Source of the DNA: an uncultured Lachnospiraceae bacterium
Lineage (GTDB): Bacteria > Bacillota > Clostridia > Lachnospirales > Lachnospiraceae
Assembly (NCBI GenBank): GCA_910584585.1
Contig: CAJUBP010000012.1
Location: forward strand, 1 to 64,000
DNA length: 64,000 nucleotides
Direction: 5' to 3'
A program made the position numbers and the translations under genes. The notes under the pieces were generated by a model that was not told where the DNA came from, did not search any database, and saw nothing but the letters and a program-made list of their open reading frames with translations. This document shows, piece after piece, positions 60,564 to 64,000 of this stretch. Each line of letters begins with the position of its first letter. Position 1 is the first letter of the stretch.

Positions 60564-60815
60564 ATGATTGCGACTGATTTTTCAAATGTGAGAAATAATC
60601 TCAAAGAGGTCTGTGACCGAGTGGTACATGATTCGGATATTGCAGTTATTACAAGAAAAAATGATGAAAATGTTGTGCTTATGTCTCAGGCGCAGTATGA
60701 TAACTTGATGGAAAACTTTCATATAAGAAAAAGTAAGGCAAATTATGAATGGTTAAAAGAATCTGTCAGGCAGGCAGAAGATGGAAAACTTGTAGATTTT
60801 GAAGTGGAGGATTAG
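60564..60815 (+). CDS. YefM/Phd-family antitoxin
   Basis: This 83-residue antitoxin has the N-terminal domain MIATDFSNVRNNLKEVCDRV, the motif AVITRKNDENVVLMS, YDNLMEN and an acidic C-terminal tail (QAEDGKLVDFEVED) that would wrap the toxin. AAGGAG lies about 10 bases before the start. The following YoeB-type toxin gene is truncated, so the antitoxin is now effectively an orphan. YefM proteins also repress their own operon. Confidence 0.9.
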   Translation: MIATDFSNVRNNLKEVCDRVVHDSDIAVITRKNDENVVLMSQAQYDNLMENFHIRKSKANYEWLKESVRQAEDGKLVDFEVED

Positions 60816-60819
60816 CGCT

Positions 60820-60942
60820 ATGAATGTGTCTTTCACGGAAAATGCATGGAATGATTATTTATACTGGCAAAAGACGGACAGGAAATACCAGAAAAAACCC
60901 TTGACACAAACAGAAAAACATGATAAACTCACAGAGTTGTAG
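60820..60942 (+). pseudogene. YoeB-type toxin, 5' fragment
   Basis: The 40-codon frame begins MNVSFTENAWNDYLYWQKTDRK, the N-terminus of YoeB-family mRNA interferases, in the usual position 4 bases after the antitoxin. From residue ~23 it continues QKKPLTQTEKHDKLTEL, which has no YoeB similarity, and it lacks all the catalytic C-terminal residues. This tail is encoded by the infC promoter region. Confidence 0.8.
60901..60929 (+). promoter_or_regulatory. Promoter of infC-rpmI-rplT
   Basis: TTGACA (60901-60906), 17 bases, TAAACT (60924-60929), lying inside the toxin remnant. Confidence 0.65.
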
Positions 60943-61118
60943 GAAAAGAAAGTAGAGTATCCACTCTCACCGTAGCACAAGAGCGTGACTAATGGTTCAT
61001 ATTTGAAATAATCCGTCTGCATCATCCAGCAGGAATTTTTTCCGGGGTTGTGAGTTATGATACAGAATGCGGTTTGGTTCAATATTTAGTGGATAGTCTG
61101 TCTATTCACTTTTTTTGT
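60935..61118 (+). promoter_or_regulatory. L20-type autoregulatory leader with terminator
   Basis: The ~200-base leader before infC ends in AGTGGATAG/CTATTCACT followed by seven T (61088-61117), a clear attenuator. The upstream part (GTAGAGT/ACTCTC pairing, 60952-60970) could form the alternative fold. This fits the L20 leader class that senses excess L20 in Firmicutes; assigned by position and shape only. Confidence 0.65.
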
Positions 61119-61145
61119 GAAATTAATTTTTGGAGGTGCACGACC

Positions 61146-61652
61146 ATTAGCGAGTTAATGATTAATGAACAAATCAAAGATAGGGAAGTTCGTCTAATCG
61201 GAGAAGACGGAGAACAGCTTGGCATTATGCCAGCCAGGGAAGCGATGAAGATTGCCAGGGAAGCGGAGCTGGATCTGGTAAAGATTGCCCCCACTGCGAA
61301 ACCGCCGGTATGTAAGGTTATTGATTACGGCAAGTACAAATATGAACTTGTAAGAAAAGAAAAAGAAGCCAGGAAAAAGCAAAAAACTGTTGAAATTAAA
61401 GAAATCCGTTTGTCACCCAATATTGAAACAAATGATTTGAACACCAAAATTAATGCAGCAAAGAAATTTATTTCAAAGGGCAATAAAGTGAAGATCACCC
61501 TGCGTTTCCGCGGAAGGGAAATGGCGCATATGCAGAGCAGCAAGCATATCCTGGATGATTTTGCAGAACATTTATCAGATATTGCTACAGTAGAAAAAGC
61601 TCCCAAGCTGGAAGGCAGGAGTATCAGCATTGTGCTGACAGAAAAGAAATAA
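61146..61652 (+). CDS. infC: Translation initiation factor IF-3
   Basis: This 168-residue factor keeps the subunits apart and checks initiator pairing. The frame opens ISELMINEQIKDREVRLIGEDG and contains KPPVCKVIDYGKYKYE; the C-terminal domain has FRGREMAH. The start is the rare AUU codon at 61146, 7 bases after TGGAGG (61131-61138), exactly as in other bacteria where IF-3 represses its own translation through it. ATG 61158 is an alternative. Confidence 0.95.
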   Translation: MSELMINEQIKDREVRLIGEDGEQLGIMPAREAMKIAREAELDLVKIAPTAKPPVCKVIDYGKYKYELVRKEKEARKKQKTVEIKEIRLSPNIETNDLNTKINAAKKFISKGNKVKITLRFRGREMAHMQSSKHILDDFAEHLSDIATVEKAPKLEGRSISIVLTEKK

Positions 61653-61676
61653 CTGGAGTTTAAGGAGGAACTAAAA

Positions 61677-61874
61677 ATGCCAAAAATGAAAACAAGCAGA
61701 TCAGCAGCAAAACGTTTTAAGAAAACAGGTACTGGGAAATTAAAAAGGAATAAAGCTTATAAAAGTCACATCTTAACCAAGAAATCTCCGAAGAGAAAGA
61801 GAAATTTGAGGAAATCAGCAATCACAGACGCTAGCAATGTTAAGAACATGAAAAAGATTTTACCATATTTGTAA
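61677..61874 (+). CDS. rpmI: 50S ribosomal protein bL35
   Basis: This 65-residue, Lys/Arg-rich protein (PKMKTSRSAAKRFKKTGTGK and NLRKSAI) matches bL35. It is the second gene of the infC-rpmI-rplT operon, 24 bases after infC, behind AAGGAGG. Confidence 0.97.
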   Translation: MPKMKTSRSAAKRFKKTGTGKLKRNKAYKSHILTKKSPKRKRNLRKSAITDASNVKNMKKILPYL

Positions 61875-61898
61875 GATTCAGTTAAGGAGGAAGAAATC

Positions 61899-62255
61899 AT
61901 GGCAAGAATAAAAGGTGGCTTAAATGCCAGAAAAAAGCATAATAGAGTATTGAAGCTGGCAAAAGGATACAGAGGAGCCCGTTCCAAACAGTACCGTGTG
62001 GCAAAACAGTCAGTCATGAGAGCGTTGACAAGCTCTTATGCCGGCAGAAAACAGAGAAAGAGACAGTTCCGTCAGCTGTGGATTGCCCGTATCAATGCAG
62101 CGGCAAGGATGAACGGAATTTCCTACAGCCAGTTTATGCACGGCTTAAAGCTGGCAGGCGTGGAAGTAAACCGCAAGATGCTGGCAGAGCTGGCAGTGAA
62201 TGACGCGGAAGGCTTCGCAACGCTGGCAGAACTGGCAAAGAGCAAAGTGGCATAA
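61899..62255 (+). CDS. rplT: 50S ribosomal protein bL20
   Basis: This 118-residue protein has RIKGGLNARKKHNRVLKLAKG and YAGRKQRKRQFRQLWIARINAA. bL20 is an early assembly protein and the repressor of its own operon through leader RNA. AAGGAGGA precedes the ATG. It ends the infC operon. Confidence 0.97.
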   Translation: MARIKGGLNARKKHNRVLKLAKGYRGARSKQYRVAKQSVMRALTSSYAGRKQRKRQFRQLWIARINAAARMNGISYSQFMHGLKLAGVEVNRKMLAELAVNDAEGFATLAELAKSKVA

Positions 62256-62259
62256 ACTA

Positions 62260-62288
62260 TTTACAAGGCCAATAAGCTGTGCTATAAT
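62260..62288 (+). promoter_or_regulatory. Promoter of rpsO
   Basis: TTTACA (62260-62265), 17 bases, TATAAT (62283-62288), overlapping the end of the rplT transcript region. Confidence 0.7.
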
Positions 62289-62294
62289 AGCACA

Positions 62295-62425
62295 CGGCAG
62301 GCCAGATTTCGATGCGCAGGAACTTGTGTAAAATTATGAGAAGCCCATATTCGGTAACCGGACACTCCGACCGTTACTTAATATCTCATCAAGATTTGGG
62401 CGATAATAATATTTAGAGGAGGTTA
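62295..62425 (+). promoter_or_regulatory. rpsO leader, probable S15 autoregulatory element
   Basis: The leader holds GGTAAC/GTTAC and CCCATATT.../AGATTTGGG pairings (62344-62401), a compact fold just before AGAGGAGG. S15 leaders of this type stop their own translation; the identity here is inferred from position. Confidence 0.45.
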
Positions 62426-62432
62426 TCAGAAA

Positions 62433-62699
62433 ATGATAGCAAAAGAAAAGAAACAGGCAATTATTGCAGAATACGCAAGAACACCGGGGGATACAGGTTC
62501 ACCGGAAGTTCAGGTTGCAATCCTGACAGCAAGAATCCAGGAGTTAACAGAGCATTTGAAAGAGAATCCGAAGGATCATCATTCCAGGCGCGGATTGCTG
62601 AAAATGGTAGGACAGAGACGCGGAATGCTTGATTACCTGAAGAGATCTGATATCGAAAGATATCGTAACTTAATCGAACGTTTAGGAATCAGAAAGTAG
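62433..62699 (+). CDS. rpsO: 30S ribosomal protein uS15
   Basis: This 88-residue protein has GDTGSPEVQVAILTARI, HSRRGLLKMVGQRRGMLDYL and the C-terminal ERLGIRK, all uS15. It binds 16S rRNA in the central domain. It is followed by a perfect terminator, then pnp, the usual clostridial order. Confidence 0.97.
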   Translation: MIAKEKKQAIIAEYARTPGDTGSPEVQVAILTARIQELTEHLKENPKDHHSRRGLLKMVGQRRGMLDYLKRSDIERYRNLIERLGIRK

Positions 62700-62709
62700 T
62701 TCCTTTTAT

Positions 62710-62737
62710 GAAATAGAGCGGTTTTCCGCTCTATTTC
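62710..62737 (+). terminator. Rho-independent terminator after rpsO
   Basis: GAAATAGAGCGG pairs exactly with CCGCTCTATTTC, with a TTTT loop. The trailing U-tract is short, so partial read-through into pnp is possible. Confidence 0.75.
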
Positions 62738-62812
62738 TAATGTTATGCCCCGGTTTGTGGGGGAAGGGCTCAAAATATGAAATGCCTTTTACAGGGCATA
62801 GGGCAGAAAGAA

Positions 62813-62924
62813 TTCCCGAGACCACTGAGCTGTATATAACACAGTTGTATAGAGACACGCTGGAATTTCAGAACAGACAGGAGCAATCTATCCCATAGTT
62901 GTGTATAGCTCAGTAGTTTCGGTA
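62813..62924 (+). promoter_or_regulatory. Long stem in the pnp leader, RNase III-like
   Basis: CCGAGACCACTGAGCT.TATA.AAC (62815-62842) pairs with GTTGTGTATAGCTCAGTAGTTTCGG (about 62898-62922): an approx. 25-bp stem with G-U pairs. Its position matches the enterobacterial pnp leader, which is cut by RNase III for autoregulation. Confidence 0.5.
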
Positions 62925-62982
62925 TCTTCTGCAGCATGTTTGATTCCGCATTTTTTAGTGTAAAGTAAAGGAGAAAGAAAGT

Positions 62983-64000
62983 ATGTATCAACAGTTTACC
63001 ATGGAATTGGCGGGCAGAACTTTAAGAGTGGATATCGGAAGGGTTGCTGCCCAGGCAAACGGTGCGGCATTTATGCACTACGGCGATACCGTTGTATTAT
63101 GCACCGCAACTGCTTCAGAGAAACCGAGGGAAGGAATTGATTTCTTTCCGTTAAGCGTAGAATACGAGGAAAAATTATATTCCGTTGGAAAAATTCCCGG
63201 CGGATTTAACAAGAGAGAAGGGAAGGCGTCTGAAAACGCTATTTTGACTTCCCGGGTCATTGACCGCCCCATGCGTCCGCTGTTTCCCAAGGACTATCGG
63301 AACGATGTGACATTGAATAACCTGGTGATGAGCGTAGATCCCCAGTGCCGCCCGGAACTGGTGGCTATGCTGGGTTCCGCCATCGCAACCAGTATTTCTG
63401 ACATTCCCTTTGCAGGCCCCTGCGCCACTACGCAGGTGGGCATGATCGACGGGGAACTGGTGATCAATCCCTCTCAGGAGCAGTGGAAAAACGGCGATTT
63501 GAATCTGACGGTGGCTTCCACCAGCGAAAAGGTCATTATGATAGAGGCAGGAGCCAATGAGATACCTGAAGATAAAATGCTGGAAGCGATCTACAAGGCC
63601 CATGAGATCAATCAGGTCATTATCGCCTTTATCAACGAAATCGTGGCGGAAACAGGAAAAGCAAAGCACGAATATACAAGCTGCGCAGTGCCGGAAGAAT
63701 TATTTGCGGCCATCAAAGAGATTGTGCCTCCGGAGAAAATGGAAGAGGCTGTGTTTACCGATGTGAAACAGGTCAGGGAAGAAAATATCCGAAAGATCAC
63801 AGAGCAGTTGGAGGAAGCCTTTGCAGAAAAGGAAGAGTGGCTGGAAGTTTTAGGCGAAGCGATTTATCAGTATCAGAAAAAGACTGTGCGCAAGATGATT
63901 TTAAAAGATCACAAGCGGCCGGACGGACGGGCCATCGATCAGATCCGTCCTCTGGCGGCAGAAGTGGATCTGATTCCCCGTGTCCATGGTTCCGCCATGT
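62983..64000 (+). CDS. pnp: Polyribonucleotide nucleotidyltransferase (5' part)
   Basis: The reading frame opens MYQQFTMELAGRTLRVDIGR and stays open to the window edge (339 codons). It has the first RNase PH domain (MHYGDTVVLCTATASEKPREG, IDRPMRPLFPKDYRN) and the all-alpha linker; DGRAIDQIRP at ~325 begins the second PH domain. PNPase degrades mRNA phosphorolytically with other degradosome proteins. AAAGGAG precedes the ATG. The 3' two thirds lie outside the window. Confidence 0.95.
   Translation, partial: MYQQFTMELAGRTLRVDIGRVAAQANGAAFMHYGDTVVLCTATASEKPREGIDFFPLSVEYEEKLYSVGKIPGGFNKREGKASENAILTSRVIDRPMRPLFPKDYRNDVTLNNLVMSVDPQCRPELVAMLGSAIATSISDIPFAGPCATTQVGMIDGELVINPSQEQWKNGDLNLTVASTSEKVIMIEAGANEIPEDKMLEAIYKAHEINQVIIAFINEIVAETGKAKHEYTSCAVPEELFAAIKEIVPPEKMEEAVFTDVKQVREENIRKITEQLEEAFAEKEEWLEVLGEAIYQYQKKTVRKMILKDHKRPDGRAIDQIRPLAAEVDLIPRVHGSAM

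Overview
The window looks like chromosomal DNA of an endospore-forming, obligately anaerobic clostridium, most likely a member of the Lachnospiraceae. The evidence is spoIVA, a complete spoIIIAA-AH operon, SpoIID-, SleB- and SpoIIIE/FtsK-type proteins, an FDP-type oxygen or NO reductase, a butyryl-CoA-dehydrogenase-like fusion, strong AAGGAGG ribosome binding sites and TTGACA/TATAAT promoters. Coding density is high, and almost all sporulation and housekeeping genes are on the + strand. AT-rich or repeat-rich gaps mark the accessory patches.

Layout. 0-1.2 kb: an AT-rich secreted-protein gene on the minus strand with a probable frameshift in a poly-A tract, then an inverted-repeat spacer. 1.2-10.3 kb: spoIVA, a duplicated FliD-like protein, an acyl-CoA dehydrogenase/ETF-alpha/rubredoxin fusion followed by a flavodiiron protein, an MBL-fold hydrolase and a secreted beta-helix protein. 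10.4-14.1 kb: rnhA, a 47-residue membrane microprotein, alaS and rpsU. 14.4-19.9 kb: the spoIIIA operon. 20.4-23.1 kb: a C39-like peptidase and a PadR/HAAS pair. 23.4-29.6 kb: branched-chain amino-acid genes (ilvN-type, ilvC, lysR, leuC, leuD), interrupted by a decayed MATE/isochorismatase island between inverted repeats. 29.5-33.1 kb: an AP2-domain protein, a SleB-type hydrolase and thrC. 33.2-38.3 kb: a CheX-like/CheY pair, citrate synthase and PEP carboxykinase. 38.4-44.2 kb: an L,D-transpeptidase, 6S RNA, a SpoIID-like protein and a BrkB-type membrane protein. 44.4-59.4 kb: ftsK/spoIIIE, fhs, folD, a zinc-ribbon/TPR protein, pheA, an AAA ATPase, ppx, ppk1, a HAD phosphatase and a GNAT. 59.6-64 kb: a PHP phosphoesterase, a YefM antitoxin with a broken YoeB toxin, infC-rpmI-rplT behind a structured leader, rpsO and the start of pnp.

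The most notable observations are two families of short palindromic elements, each present twice. One pair has CTGTCGGGAAAT-type ends (21.5 and 27.5 kb). The other has AGAGCGTRTYTKAAAAWTCATTCCC-type ends (23.2 and 36.3 kb), and one copy forms nearly the whole 5' leader of the ilvN-type gene. Others are the acyl-CoA dehydrogenase/ETF-alpha/rubredoxin fusion next to a flavodiiron protein, which suggests a direct acyl-CoA-to-O2 electron route; an AP2 protein that appears to be a domesticated HNH-AP2 endonuclease; a CheY/MshEN-CheX-like module; a toxin-antitoxin remnant whose toxin tail overlaps the infC promoter; and structured leaders before thrC, the MATE remnant, infC, rpsO and pnp. All function calls come from reading motifs by eye; no database search was run.
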